DNA of 64,000 nucleotides from CAXTSE01 sp964246985. Its GTDB lineage: Bacteria; Actinomycetota; Actinomycetes; Actinomycetales; Microbacteriaceae. Shown piece after piece: positions 41,683 to 50,011 of this stretch (positions are counted from its first letter, which is position 1; each line of letters starts with the position of its first letter). The stretch is taken from NCBI GenBank assembly GCA_964246985.1, contig CAXTSE010000001.1, positions 124,001 to 188,000 on the forward strand. Reading direction: 5' to 3'. The notes below the pieces were generated by a model. The model was not told the DNA's origin, searched no databases, and worked only from the letters and a program-made list of their open reading frames with translations. Both the position numbers and the translations under genes were made by a program.

Positions 41683-42104
41683 GCGATGACGGCGGCGACG
41701 GTCAGCACGCCGACCACCACGTAGACGACACCGAGGTTGGCGACGTAGTCGAGCGGCAGGATCGTCGGGTTCGCCGATCCGATGTCCTTCTTCAGGATCG
41801 CGGGGACGACGAGCGCCGTCACGATCGAGACCACGACGATGCCCGCCTGCAGGATCGCGAGGACGGCACCGGGCAGCCGGCGGCCGGCCCTGCGCATCAC
41901 GACGCTCACGCCGAAGACCGCGGGGGCGATGATGCCGTCGTGGATGATGATGGCCGCGGCGAACCACAGCAGGATGCCGATGTACGCCGCGGGCTCGACA
42001 TCCATCAGGAGGGTGAGTCCGCCGACGCCGAGCAGCGCGATCCCGCCGGCGATCAGGACGACGCGGGCTTTCTTCTGCGCGGGTGACGCGAGGACCTCGC
42101 TCAC
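41625..42104 (-). CDS. Four-helix membrane protein, unknown
   Basis: 159 residues from GTG 42104. Four hydrophobic helices (VVLIAGGIALLGVGGLTLL, YIGILLWFAAAIIIHDGIIA, LAILQAGIVVVSIVTALVV, YVVVGVLTVAAVIAYLLVA) and a short basic tail. The GTG overlaps the oxidoreductase stop (GTGA), so it is its partner. It may help anchor the enzyme or carry electrons, but I see no heme or metal motif beyond one His in helix 2. The 3' end overlaps the convergent methyltransferase by 58 bases. Confidence 0.75.
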   Translation of the reverse strand: MSEVLASPAQKKARVVLIAGGIALLGVGGLTLLMDVEPAAYIGILLWFAAAIIIHDGIIAPAVFGVSVVMRRAGRRLPGAVLAILQAGIVVVSIVTALVVPAILKKDIGSANPTILPLDYVANLGVVYVVVGVLTVAAVIAYLLVAARRQKTRPSSSQD

Positions 42105-43402
42105 GAGATGACCTCCAGCTGGCTGAGCCACTTGGTCTGCAGCACGCCCGGTCGGGCGGGCGCGATGAGTCGTGCGGGGTACCCGTGGTCGAGGTCGAGG
42201 ACATCGCCGTTGACCTGCAGGGCGACGAGGGTCAGTTCGTCCCGCGCGAAGTTCGCGGGGACGTCGGTGCGCGCGTAGCTGCTGTTCTGCTCGAGGCTCA
42301 CGGCGCGGATGGCGGATCCGACGGGCGCCTCGACGAGGTCCATCACGTCGCGGAGCCGCGGTCCCCGCCAGCTGGCCATCTGGCTCCAGCCCTCGACGCA
42401 GGAGATCGGCAGGTCGACGTCGTACTGGGGCAGGGCGGCGAGCGCCGCGTAGTCGAGCGACCTCGATCCCGCCGGCCCGGTCACCGTGAGGGCCCAGGTG
42501 GACGCCGAGGCCGCCTCGACGACCTTCGCGGCCTTCGCTGTGCGGTTGATGGGCAGCGCGTTGGGTCCGACGCCGTTCTTGCGCGGTGCGAGCAGGTTGA
42601 ACGGGTCGAGCACGCGGAACGACTGCCCTGCCGTGAAGACGACGAGCACGGCGGATGCGGCGGTCACCGCCCCGAGGAATCCGCGGCGGCTGACGCGCGG
42701 CTCCGTCCGCGGGGTGCGGTCGATCCAGGAGAAGAGCCGTCCCGTGATGCCGCCGGTCTGGGGCTCGCCCACGGCGACGAGCGCGTCGGCCTTCTCGGCA
42801 TCCGCGGGCTCCGCGTCCGGGACTCGCTCCTCGGGGCGCTCGTCGGCGGCCCTCTCGTCGTCGTCGGCGCGCTCGCTGTCCGCCTTCCGCCAATGCCGCG
42901 CGATGAGGGGCAGCTTCACGGCGATGTGGATCGCCAGCGACCCGATCACCACGAACGACAGGGCGTAGTGGGTCTGCCGGAAGGGGAAGGCGAAGAGCTG
43001 ATACCACTGGTACGTGTTGATCAGGCCGATGACGATCTGCACCAGCGACGACGCGACGAACAGAGCGATCGACGCGCGCTCGATCACGTCGATCGGCCGC
43101 TTCACCGGCGGGTACTTGAACAGCTGCGGGTAGATCGCGTAGAGCTTCGCGAAGAGCAGCGGGAAGCAGACGATGCCGGCCGTGATGTGGATGCCCTGGC
43201 TGATCTGGTAGAGGAAGATCGGCCGGTTCGGGAACGCCATCCACGGCAGCGGATCCTGGATGAAGTGGCTGTACAGGCCCGTCGCGAAGCAGATCAGGAA
43301 CGCGGCGCCGAGCAGCCGGCCGACCACGACCGCCATCCGCGTCGTGCGCGACGGCGATGCCAGCGCGTGGCGCAGGTCGTGGAGGATGTGCTGCAGCAGC
43401 AT
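42101..43402 (-). CDS. Fused membrane heme-b / molybdopterin (sulfite-oxidase family) oxidoreductase
   Basis: 433 residues. Residues about 24-170 form a cytochrome-b-like membrane bundle with His72 (QGIHITAG), His145 (QTHYALSF) and His159 (LAIHIAVKL) as likely heme ligands. An acidic cytoplasmic loop (175-230) leads to a twin-arginine motif SRRGFLG at 238-244 before another membrane helix. The rest is a sulfite-oxidase-type Mo domain with Cys335 in SCVEGWSQM as Mo ligand. It is thus an MsrP/MsrQ-like pair in one chain, needing Sec for the bundle and Tat for the folded Mo domain. The substrate is unknown. TAGACT lies 13 bases before ATG 43402. Confidence 0.88.
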   Translation of the reverse strand: MLLQHILHDLRHALASPSRTTRMAVVVGRLLGAAFLICFATGLYSHFIQDPLPWMAFPNRPIFLYQISQGIHITAGIVCFPLLFAKLYAIYPQLFKYPPVKRPIDVIERASIALFVASSLVQIVIGLINTYQWYQLFAFPFRQTHYALSFVVIGSLAIHIAVKLPLIARHWRKADSERADDDERAADERPEERVPDAEPADAEKADALVAVGEPQTGGITGRLFSWIDRTPRTEPRVSRRGFLGAVTAASAVLVVFTAGQSFRVLDPFNLLAPRKNGVGPNALPINRTAKAAKVVEAASASTWALTVTGPAGSRSLDYAALAALPQYDVDLPISCVEGWSQMASWRGPRLRDVMDLVEAPVGSAIRAVSLEQNSSYARTDVPANFARDELTLVALQVNGDVLDLDHGYPARLIAPARPGVLQTKWLSQLEVIS

Positions 43403-43445
43403 GACGATAGTTCGGAGTCTAGGAGTATTCCGACAGGATGTACCC

Positions 43446-44870
43446 ATGCGCGCCGCACTGCTCACCGTCGTCCTCGCGGTGAGCGCGGCGGTCACCGCCG
43501 TCTCGATCGTGCTCCTCCCGCACTACAGCTCGAAGGACGAGGGCACCTGGCGCCTCATCTCGCTGACCGTCGTGCTCTGGGTGCTGTTCGCGGTGGCGGT
43601 CTGGCTGCTGCGCGGGATCCAGGGCCGGGCAGCCGTCGTGCTGGTGCTGGTCGGGTCGGTGGCGATCGGCGGCGCGGCACTGGCCGGACCGCCCAACACG
43701 AGCACCGACTCGGCCCGCTACGCGTGGGATGGCATCGTGCAGAACGCCGGCATCTCTCCCTATGACTTCGTCCCGGCGGATCCGGAGCTCGAGAGCCTGC
43801 GCACCGACTGGCTGTTCCCCGCGCCCGTCGAGGACGCCGAGGGCGAGCTCGTCTGCCGGGGGTCGCGCATCATGACCTTCGACGAGGTCGGGACAGGCGA
43901 CGTGCTGTGCACGGCCATCAACCGGGCTCCGGTGCCGACCATCTACCCGCCGCTCGCCGAGCTCGTCTTCGCCGGGGTGCGCGCCGTGGTCGGACCCGAC
44001 GCCGAGTACTGGCCGCTGCAGGTGCTCGGCCTCCTCGTGACCCTCGGCGTCACGGTGCTCCTCCTCCGCACCCTGCAGCGCACTGGACGCGATCCGCGGT
44101 GGGCGGCGCTCTGGGGGTGGTGTCCGCTCGTCGCGACCGAGGCGGTCACCAACTCGCACGTGGATGTCGTGGGTGCCCTCCTGCTCGTGCTCGCGACCGT
44201 CGCGGTGGCGGGCGGGCGTCGACTCACGGGCGGGGTGGCGCTCGGTGCCGCGATCGCCACCAAGCTCATCCCCGTGATCGGCGCCCCCGCGCTACTGCGT
44301 CGACAGCCTGCGAAGGTGATCGTCGCCGCGGCCCTGACCTTCGCCGTCCTCTACATCCCCTACGTGCTCGCCAGCGGAATCGAGGTGATCGGGTACCTTC
44401 CCGGCTATCTCACCGAGGAGGGATACGAGTCGGGCACCCGGTTCATCCTGTTCTCGCCGTACTTCCCCGGCGCGTCGTCGCTGGTCGTCGTGGGCCTCCT
44501 GCTCCTGGCGGTGGCGATCGTCGTGTGGCGCCTCACCGACCCGGCCGACCCGTGGCTCGGCCAGCTCGTGATGATCGGCGCGACCCTCGCTCTCGTCACT
44601 CCGCGCTATCCCTGGTACGCGCTGCTGCTGATCCCGATGATCGTCATGACGGGGCGCTGGGAGTGGCTCGCGATCCCCCTGGCGCTCACCGAGCGGTTCC
44701 TCATCCCGAGCCCAGCCATCGCGCGCCTGGCGATGATCGCGGCCCTCGTGCTGGTCGTCGTCATGTCACGGCGGCGGGCGTCGCCGGAGACCCGCAGACT
44801 GTGGAGCTCGCTCGCCCGCCACCCGATTCGAACCTTGAGATTCCCTGACCGGAAAGTCACAGCCGGATAA
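43446..44870 (+). CDS. GT-C fold polyprenyl-phosphate glycosyltransferase (GT87/DUF2029-like)
   Basis: 474 residues with about 12 membrane helices. First outer loop carries the acidic cluster DSARYAWDGIVQNAG, as in GT87 mannosyltransferases that use polyprenyl-phosphate mannose outside the membrane. Two cysteines (LVCRGS and VLCTAIN) lie in the same loop. The loop NRAPVPTIYPPLAELVF is typical of DUF2029. It is divergent from the Mo oxidoreductase with only 43 bases between, so they may be co-controlled. ATG 43446 has AGGAT upstream. Acceptor unknown: lipoglycan or surface glycan. Confidence 0.85.
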   Translation: MRAALLTVVLAVSAAVTAVSIVLLPHYSSKDEGTWRLISLTVVLWVLFAVAVWLLRGIQGRAAVVLVLVGSVAIGGAALAGPPNTSTDSARYAWDGIVQNAGISPYDFVPADPELESLRTDWLFPAPVEDAEGELVCRGSRIMTFDEVGTGDVLCTAINRAPVPTIYPPLAELVFAGVRAVVGPDAEYWPLQVLGLLVTLGVTVLLLRTLQRTGRDPRWAALWGWCPLVATEAVTNSHVDVVGALLLVLATVAVAGGRRLTGGVALGAAIATKLIPVIGAPALLRRQPAKVIVAAALTFAVLYIPYVLASGIEVIGYLPGYLTEEGYESGTRFILFSPYFPGASSLVVVGLLLLAVAIVVWRLTDPADPWLGQLVMIGATLALVTPRYPWYALLLIPMIVMTGRWEWLAIPLALTERFLIPSPAIARLAMIAALVLVVVMSRRRASPETRRLWSSLARHPIRTLRFPDRKVTAG

Positions 44871-44955
44871 CGGACCCATCCGTTTGCGCATCGTGCCCGA
44901 ACCACGATCACCAAGCCGGGGAAACCCAGCCAAGAGCAAACAAGGGAATGAACTC

Positions 44956-45630
44956 ATGAACAAGATCTCCAAGATCGTGATCGGCATCGCCGCCTCGACC
45001 ATGCTCGTCGGTGGACTCGCCGCGTGCGCGCCGGCCACCGAGGCACCGGCCGAGACCACCAGCCCCTCCGCAGAGGCTGACCCGACGCCCATCGCCTCGA
45101 TCCCCGCCCTCGATGGCGTGGACACGCAGGTCACCCTCGACCAGGGCTTCGTCGACGCGATCACCTCGCTCGGCCTGACCCCCGGAGTGCTCGGCACCGC
45201 CACGCTGACGGACGGCGTCCTCGCCTTCCCGATCACCGGTGGAAACGTCGACTACTACGACCCCGAGGAGGACTACCGTCCGTACGTCCAGGGTTCGGTC
45301 GAGCACGACGGCTCCGGCATCACGCTGTCGAACGGCACCATCACGGTGGGCCTGAGCGACTTCCGCATCGACCCGGGCACCTCGCAGCTGTTCGGCACCG
45401 TCACCGCCAACGGTGAAGAGGTCGGCCAGGACATCTACATCTTCAACCTCGACGGCTCGACCCTGATGCCGCTCGCGACCGACTCCGACGGCAACGCCGT
45501 GCTCGAGGGCACGACCGTGCTGGTCAGCCCGGACGCCGCCGCGCTGCTGAACGACACGTTCGGCACCGACGCTGTCACCGACCAGCTGGTCGTCGGCATC
45601 GCCAAGATCACGGCCAAGGCCGCGGCCTAA
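44956..45630 (+). CDS. Lipoprotein with beta-sandwich-like domain, unknown
   Basis: 224 residues. Signal peptide with lipobox LAAC, Cys24 being the lipid-modified residue, then an acidic Thr/Ser/Pro linker. The body is beta-strand rich (GVLAFPITGGNVDYYD, QGSVEHDGSGITLSNG, FRIDPGTSQLFGTVTANG), a pattern seen in many actinobacterial surface lipoproteins that remains unnamed. A good ribosome binding site (AAGGGA) precedes ATG 44956. It stands alone between two GT-C glycosyltransferases and ends in a clear terminator. It may be a substrate or carrier of their glycan. Confidence 0.8.
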   Translation: MNKISKIVIGIAASTMLVGGLAACAPATEAPAETTSPSAEADPTPIASIPALDGVDTQVTLDQGFVDAITSLGLTPGVLGTATLTDGVLAFPITGGNVDYYDPEEDYRPYVQGSVEHDGSGITLSNGTITVGLSDFRIDPGTSQLFGTVTANGEEVGQDIYIFNLDGSTLMPLATDSDGNAVLEGTTVLVSPDAAALLNDTFGTDAVTDQLVVGIAKITAKAAA

Positions 45631-45643
45631 GCATCACAACCGA

Positions 45644-45680
45644 ATGAGGGCCCCGTCGCTTCAGGTGACGGGGCCCTCAT
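45644..45680 (+). terminator. Strong GC hairpin terminator after the lipoprotein gene
   Basis: ATGAGGGCCCCGTC pairs perfectly with GACGGGGCCCTCAT (14 bp) around a 9-base loop, starting 14 bases after the stop codon. No T-run follows. It is the clearest terminator hairpin in the window and separates the lipoprotein from the next glycosyltransferase. Confidence 0.85.
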
Positions 45681-45753
45681 CCTGTGCACGGCCTCCGCAT
45701 CGCGCCGTGCCCCGAAGGCCCCCAGGCGCCCGCTGTCACACTCGGAGGACATC

Positions 45754-47256
45754 ATGACCACCGCCCTGGACCGCCGCCCCGTCGTCGCCACCCGCCCCGC
45801 GCGTGCGTCACGCTGGCAGGCGCCCGCGCTGGTCGCGATGCTCGGACTCGCGGTCTCGGTCATCGGCTCCTGGATCCCCTCCGTCTGGTACGACGAGGCG
45901 GCGACCATCAGCTCCTCGACCCGCACGTGGGCGCAGCTCTGGGCCGAGATCGGCACCGTCGACCTGGTGCACGCGCTGTACTACGCCGGCATGCACGTCT
46001 GGTTCGATCTGGTCGGCTACACGCCCTTCACCCTCCGGCTGCCGAGCGCCCTCGCCATCGCCGGGGCGGCTGCGCTCGTGGTGATCCTCGGCCGGCAGCT
46101 CGGGCGCGCTCGGCTCGGCGTCATCGCCGGCATCGTGTTCTGCCTGCTGCCCCGCACCACGTGGGCGGGAGGCGAGGGGCGGTCCTACGCCATCACGGCC
46201 CTGCTCGCGATCGGCCTGACCGTGCTGCTGCTGGCCGCCAGTCGCGCGGGGCGCCGGCGGCTCTGGGTCGCCTATGGCGCGCTGGCCGTCATCTCGATCG
46301 TCACCTTCGTCTATCTGGCCTTCATCGTGGCCGCGCACGCCCTCACGGTGCTGTGGTGGGCGCGGCGGGGTCGCCCCGCGCGCCCCGTCCTGCTCTCGTG
46401 GCTCCTGTCGGCGGGCATCGCAGCTGCGCTGACCGCGCCCTTCGTGCTCGCCGTCTCGCGGCAGTCCGGCCAGGTGTTCTGGCTCGACTCCTTCGGCGCG
46501 TCGACCCTCCGAGGGGTTCTGCGGCGCCAGTGGTTCATGGACGCGACCGCGTTCGCCATCATCGGAGGGGCCGCCCTGGTCGTCGGCGCCGTCATCCTCC
46601 TCCGCTCGCGCCGCGGTCGCGAGATCGCGGCGGTTGCTCTGCCTGCCGCCATCGTGCCGACCGTCCTCCTCGTCGTCCTCACGGTCACGACGACGCCGCT
46701 CTACACCCCGCGCTACGTGACGCTCAGCCTGCCGTTCGTCGCGATCCTGATCGGTGCCCTGATCGACGCCCTGCCGTCCCGTCGACTGGTAGCGATCGCC
46801 CTCGTCGGCGTGCTCGCGCTCGCGGTGCCGCAGATCATCGATCAGCGCTCCCCCGGCGCCAAGGAGCACACCGACTGGGGAGCGGTCGCCGCGCTCATCG
46901 CCTCGGAGCGGCAGGAGGCCGGCGCCGACAGCCGCACCGCCCTGATCTACGGCACCGTCCAGCACCACCCGCGCGCGACCTCGCGCGTCATCGCCTACAG
47001 CTACCCCGAGGCGTTCGTCGGCACCACCGACGTGACGATCGAGACATCGGCCGCCGAATCCGGCCGCCTGTGGGAGACCCAGCGTCCCCTCACGTCGTCG
47101 CTCGACCGCCTCGGCGGCGTCGACACGGTCTTCCTGCTCACGAGCCGCGCCCGTGACGACACCGCCGCGGTCACGCCGGTGATCGCGGCTGCCGGGTGGC
47201 GTCTTGCTGACATCACCACCATCGGCGACGTGCACATCGTGCGCTACGAGCGCTAG
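45754..47256 (+). CDS. GT-C glycosyltransferase (GT39/PMT-like, ArnT type)
   Basis: 500 residues, about 10-12 membrane helices, and a soluble C-terminal domain from about residue 385. The catalytic loop 1 has Asp47-Glu48 in WYDEAATIS, the DE motif of polyprenyl-phosphate-sugar transferases. EGRSYAITALLAIG after helix 3-4 is typical. Cytoplasmic polymer not evident. GGAGGA lies upstream of ATG 45754. Its stop shares CTAG with ispE. The substrate may be the neighbouring lipoprotein or a lipoglycan; this is inference. Confidence 0.85.
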   Translation: MTTALDRRPVVATRPARASRWQAPALVAMLGLAVSVIGSWIPSVWYDEAATISSSTRTWAQLWAEIGTVDLVHALYYAGMHVWFDLVGYTPFTLRLPSALAIAGAAALVVILGRQLGRARLGVIAGIVFCLLPRTTWAGGEGRSYAITALLAIGLTVLLLAASRAGRRRLWVAYGALAVISIVTFVYLAFIVAAHALTVLWWARRGRPARPVLLSWLLSAGIAAALTAPFVLAVSRQSGQVFWLDSFGASTLRGVLRRQWFMDATAFAIIGGAALVVGAVILLRSRRGREIAAVALPAAIVPTVLLVVLTVTTTPLYTPRYVTLSLPFVAILIGALIDALPSRRLVAIALVGVLALAVPQIIDQRSPGAKEHTDWGAVAALIASERQEAGADSRTALIYGTVQHHPRATSRVIAYSYPEAFVGTTDVTIETSAAESGRLWETQRPLTSSLDRLGGVDTVFLLTSRARDDTAAVTPVIAAAGWRLADITTIGDVHIVRYER

Positions 47257-48185
47257 CCGACCACCCGCGCGCCGTGCACCGGGCCGGTGGCGCGCACGAC
47301 GTTGAGGCGCGCCGCCGAGAGCGCCACCTGCAGCTCGAGCGCCGAGTCCACGTCGGCGGCCAGGAAGGCGACAGTCGGACCCGAGCCCGACACGATGCCG
47401 GCCAGCGCCCCGTTCTGCTCGCCGAGCTCGATGACGCCCGCGAGCGACGGCTCGAGGTGCAGCGCGGGCGCCTGGAGATCGTTGTGCATCGCCGCCGCCA
47501 GCATGTGCGGATCGCCCGCGCGCAGGGCCTGCAGCACATCGGTGTCGACGGTGGGTCGCGGATCCGCGGGGAAGATGTCCTGTGCGTGACGGTCGCGATG
47601 CAGGTCGAGCTCGCCGTAGACGGCGGGAGTCGACAGCCCGAAGTCGGAGAGGGCGAGCACCCACGAGAACGACCCCTGGGCGAGCGCGGGCGAGAGCTCG
47701 TCGCCCCGGCCCGTGCCGATCGCGGTGCCGCCGGTGAGGGCGAAGGGGACGTCGGCGCCGAGCGACCTGGCCAGCTCGAGCATCGTGTCACGCGGGAGCT
47801 CGGTGCCCCAGAGCGCATCGCAGGCGAGCAGGGTCGCCGCGGCATCCGCCGATCCGCCGCCCATCCCGCCGGTGACGGGCACGTGCTTCTCGATCGCGAT
47901 GTGCGCGCCGCCGGTGTGACCGGTCTTGGCCGCGAGGAGGCGGGCGGCCGCGACCGCGATGTTGGTGTCGTCGGTGGGCACGCGTCCGAGCTCCACGGTG
48001 CCCGAGACCTCGACGCTGAAGGTGTCGGATTCGCGGACGCGGACATCCTCGTAGAGCGAGAGCGCCTGGTACGCGATGGCGACGTCGTGATAGCCGTCGT
48101 CGAGGCGGGAGCCGACCTTCAGGAAGACGTTGACCTTCCCAGGCGCCCGCACATGCACTGTGCGGGGTCTCGCCGAGGAGATCAT
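47253..48185 (-). CDS. ispE: 4-(cytidine 5'-diphospho)-2-C-methyl-D-erythritol kinase
   Basis: 310 residues, GHMP kinase of the MEP isoprenoid pathway. Phosphorylates CDP-ME at the 2-hydroxyl. N-terminal VRAPGKVNVFLKVGSRLDDGYHDV, ATP motif PVTGGMGGGSADAAATLLA, and C-terminal IVSGSGPTVAFLA. ATG 48185 has GGAGGA directly upstream. The gene follows ksgA as in most actinobacteria; the ksgA stop is 21 bases upstream. Confidence 0.95.
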   Translation of the reverse strand: MISSARPRTVHVRAPGKVNVFLKVGSRLDDGYHDVAIAYQALSLYEDVRVRESDTFSVEVSGTVELGRVPTDDTNIAVAAARLLAAKTGHTGGAHIAIEKHVPVTGGMGGGSADAAATLLACDALWGTELPRDTMLELARSLGADVPFALTGGTAIGTGRGDELSPALAQGSFSWVLALSDFGLSTPAVYGELDLHRDRHAQDIFPADPRPTVDTDVLQALRAGDPHMLAAAMHNDLQAPALHLEPSLAGVIELGEQNGALAGIVSGSGPTVAFLAADVDSALELQVALSAARLNVVRATGPVHGARVVG

Positions 48186-48206
48186 TCCTCCACCGTAGCC
48201 GACCGG

Positions 48207-49049
48207 TCAGTGCGCCCTGACCACGGCCAGGAAGTCCCCGACGGTGAGCTGCTCACCGCGCGCGGTGGGGTCGATTCCGGCCGCCTCGAGTCGTGCGGAT
48301 GCGGCGCCCGACGAGCCGAGCGCCTCCGACAGCGCCTGCCGCAGCATCTTGCGCCGCTGCCCGAAGGCGGCGTCGACGAGGGCGAACGCGGCGACCCGCT
48401 CGGCCTCGGTTCCGGGCTGCTCGCCGCGCTCGAATGCGACGAGGATCGAGTCGACGTTGGGCACCGGCCAGAAGACCTGGCGGCTGACCTGCCCGGCCGT
48501 CGACCACCGTCCGTACCAGGCCGCCTTCACACTCGGCGAGCCGTAGATTTTCGTGCCGGGCGCCGCGGCGATGCGCTGTCCGACCTCGGCCTGCACCATC
48601 ACGAGCACCGTCTCGATGCTGGGGAACCGCTCGAGCAGGTGCAGCAGCACAGGCACCGAGACGTTGTAGGGCAGGTTGGCGACAAGCCGCCTCGGGGGCG
48701 TCGGCAGCTCGCGGATGCGGAGCGCATCCTCGTGGATCACCGTGAGCGGCGCGCCCGGCTGCAGCAGGTCGACGGTGTGCGGCAGCAGCTCGGCGAGACG
48801 CCCGTCGAGCTCGACCGCGGTGACGCGGGCGCCGGCCTCGAGGAGGCCCAGCGTCAGCGATCCGAGCCCCGGACCGACCTCGAGCACCTCGTCGCCCGCC
48901 TCGACCCGCGCCGTCCGCACGATCTTCCGCACCGTGTTGGCGTCGACGACGAAGTTCTGGCCGAGCTTCTTGGTGGGCTGCAGGTCGAGGCTCGCGGCCA
49001 GGTCGCGGATCTCGGCCGGGCCGAGAAGCGCGCTGGAGCTCTGGCTCAC
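48207..49049 (-). CDS. ksgA: 16S rRNA (A1518/A1519-N6) dimethyltransferase
   Basis: 280 residues. Dimethylates two adenines near the 3' end of 16S rRNA late in 30S assembly. Motifs: KKLGQNFVVD, SAM-binding EVGPGLGSLTLGLLE and the catalytic NLPYNVSVPVL. GTG 49049 forms a GTGA overlap with the tatD stop and has GGAG eight bases upstream; GTG 49058 is an alternative giving three more residues. In many actinobacteria rpfB lies between tatD and ksgA; here they directly overlap. Confidence 0.94.
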   Translation of the reverse strand: MSQSSSALLGPAEIRDLAASLDLQPTKKLGQNFVVDANTVRKIVRTARVEAGDEVLEVGPGLGSLTLGLLEAGARVTAVELDGRLAELLPHTVDLLQPGAPLTVIHEDALRIRELPTPPRRLVANLPYNVSVPVLLHLLERFPSIETVLVMVQAEVGQRIAAAPGTKIYGSPSVKAAWYGRWSTAGQVSRQVFWPVPNVDSILVAFERGEQPGTEAERVAAFALVDAAFGQRRKMLRQALSEALGSSGAASARLEAAGIDPTARGEQLTVGDFLAVVRAH

Positions 49050-50011
49050 CCGTGCCACTCCGGGTCGCCCGCGCCGCCCGTCTCCGGGTGCGCGTCGAAC
49101 GGTCCGGCCGGAGGGGCGACGGGCTCGTCGTCCCAGCGACCGTAGACGAGCTCGGTGTTCGACGAGATCTGCGCCGCCAGCATCGACGCGTCGGTGCCGA
49201 GATGGGCCGCCATCGCACGGAGGGTGTGCGGCAGCAGATAGGCCGAGTTCGGGCGTCCGCGGAACGGCACGGGTGTCAGGTAGGGCGCGTCGGTCTCGAT
49301 GAGGATGCGCGACCGCGGGATCACCTCGAGGGCCTCGCGCAGATCGACGGCGTTCTTGAAGGTGACGGTGCCGGCGAACGACAGGAACCAGCCGTGATCC
49401 GCGACGATCTTCGCGAACTCCGCGTCGCCGCTGAAGCAGTGGAAGACGGTGCGCTCGGGGGCGCCGACCCTCAGCAGGGTGTCGAGCACCGCCTGGTGCG
49501 CGTCGCGGTCGTGGATCTGCAGCGCCAGACCGGTCTGCTTCGCGATCTCGATGTGCGCCTCGAACGAGCGCAGCTGGGCGGCCTGCCCGTGGTCGGAGGG
49601 CGTGCGGAAGAAGTCGAGGCCGGTCTCGCCGATGGCGCGCACGCGCGGGCGACCGGCCAGCTCGGCGATCTCGGCCAGCTGCTCGTCGAGCGTGCCCGCC
49701 TGGACGAGATCGGGCGCCTCGTTGGGGTGCAGGGCGACCGCGGCGAGCACGCGGGGCTCGTGGGACGCCACCTCGGCGCTCCAGCGCGAGGTCTCGAGGT
49801 CGGTGCCCACCTGCACGACTCCACGCACGCCGACGCTCGATGCACGGTCGAGCTGCTCGCGGTACTCGAGCGGCTCGACGCCGTCCTGGATCTCGAGGTG
49901 CGTGTGGTTGTCGTACACCGGCACGACGAGCGCCTCCGGCAACGGCGGGTAGTCCGAGACCTCACCGGCCTCGGGGTCACGTCCGCGCGCCCGCAGGAAC
50001 GGCTCAGTCAC
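49046..50011 (-). CDS. tatD: TatD-family metal-dependent hydrolase/DNase
   Basis: 321 residues. Metal-dependent 3'-5' exonuclease fold; some members act in DNA repair or D-Tyr-tRNA quality control. The metal ligands are visible: His-x-His in YDNHTHLE, Glu in AIGETGLDFF, His in LQIHDRDAH and FHCFSG, and Asp in LIETDAPYLTPVPFRG. The GTG start overlaps the metG stop (GTGA). About 30 residues at each end are outside the core. Confidence 0.93.
   Translation of the reverse strand: MTEPFLRARGRDPEAGEVSDYPPLPEALVVPVYDNHTHLEIQDGVEPLEYREQLDRASSVGVRGVVQVGTDLETSRWSAEVASHEPRVLAAVALHPNEAPDLVQAGTLDEQLAEIAELAGRPRVRAIGETGLDFFRTPSDHGQAAQLRSFEAHIEIAKQTGLALQIHDRDAHQAVLDTLLRVGAPERTVFHCFSGDAEFAKIVADHGWFLSFAGTVTFKNAVDLREALEVIPRSRILIETDAPYLTPVPFRGRPNSAYLLPHTLRAMAAHLGTDASMLAAQISSNTELVYGRWDDEPVAPPAGPFDAHPETGGAGDPEWHG

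Noticed and set aside
44920..44955. Possible cyclic-di-AMP (ydaO) or similar riboswitch before the lipoprotein, from GCCGGGGAAACCCAGCC
   Set aside because: Only one short ydaO-like word is present; the rest of the conserved core is missing and the leader is under 90 bases.
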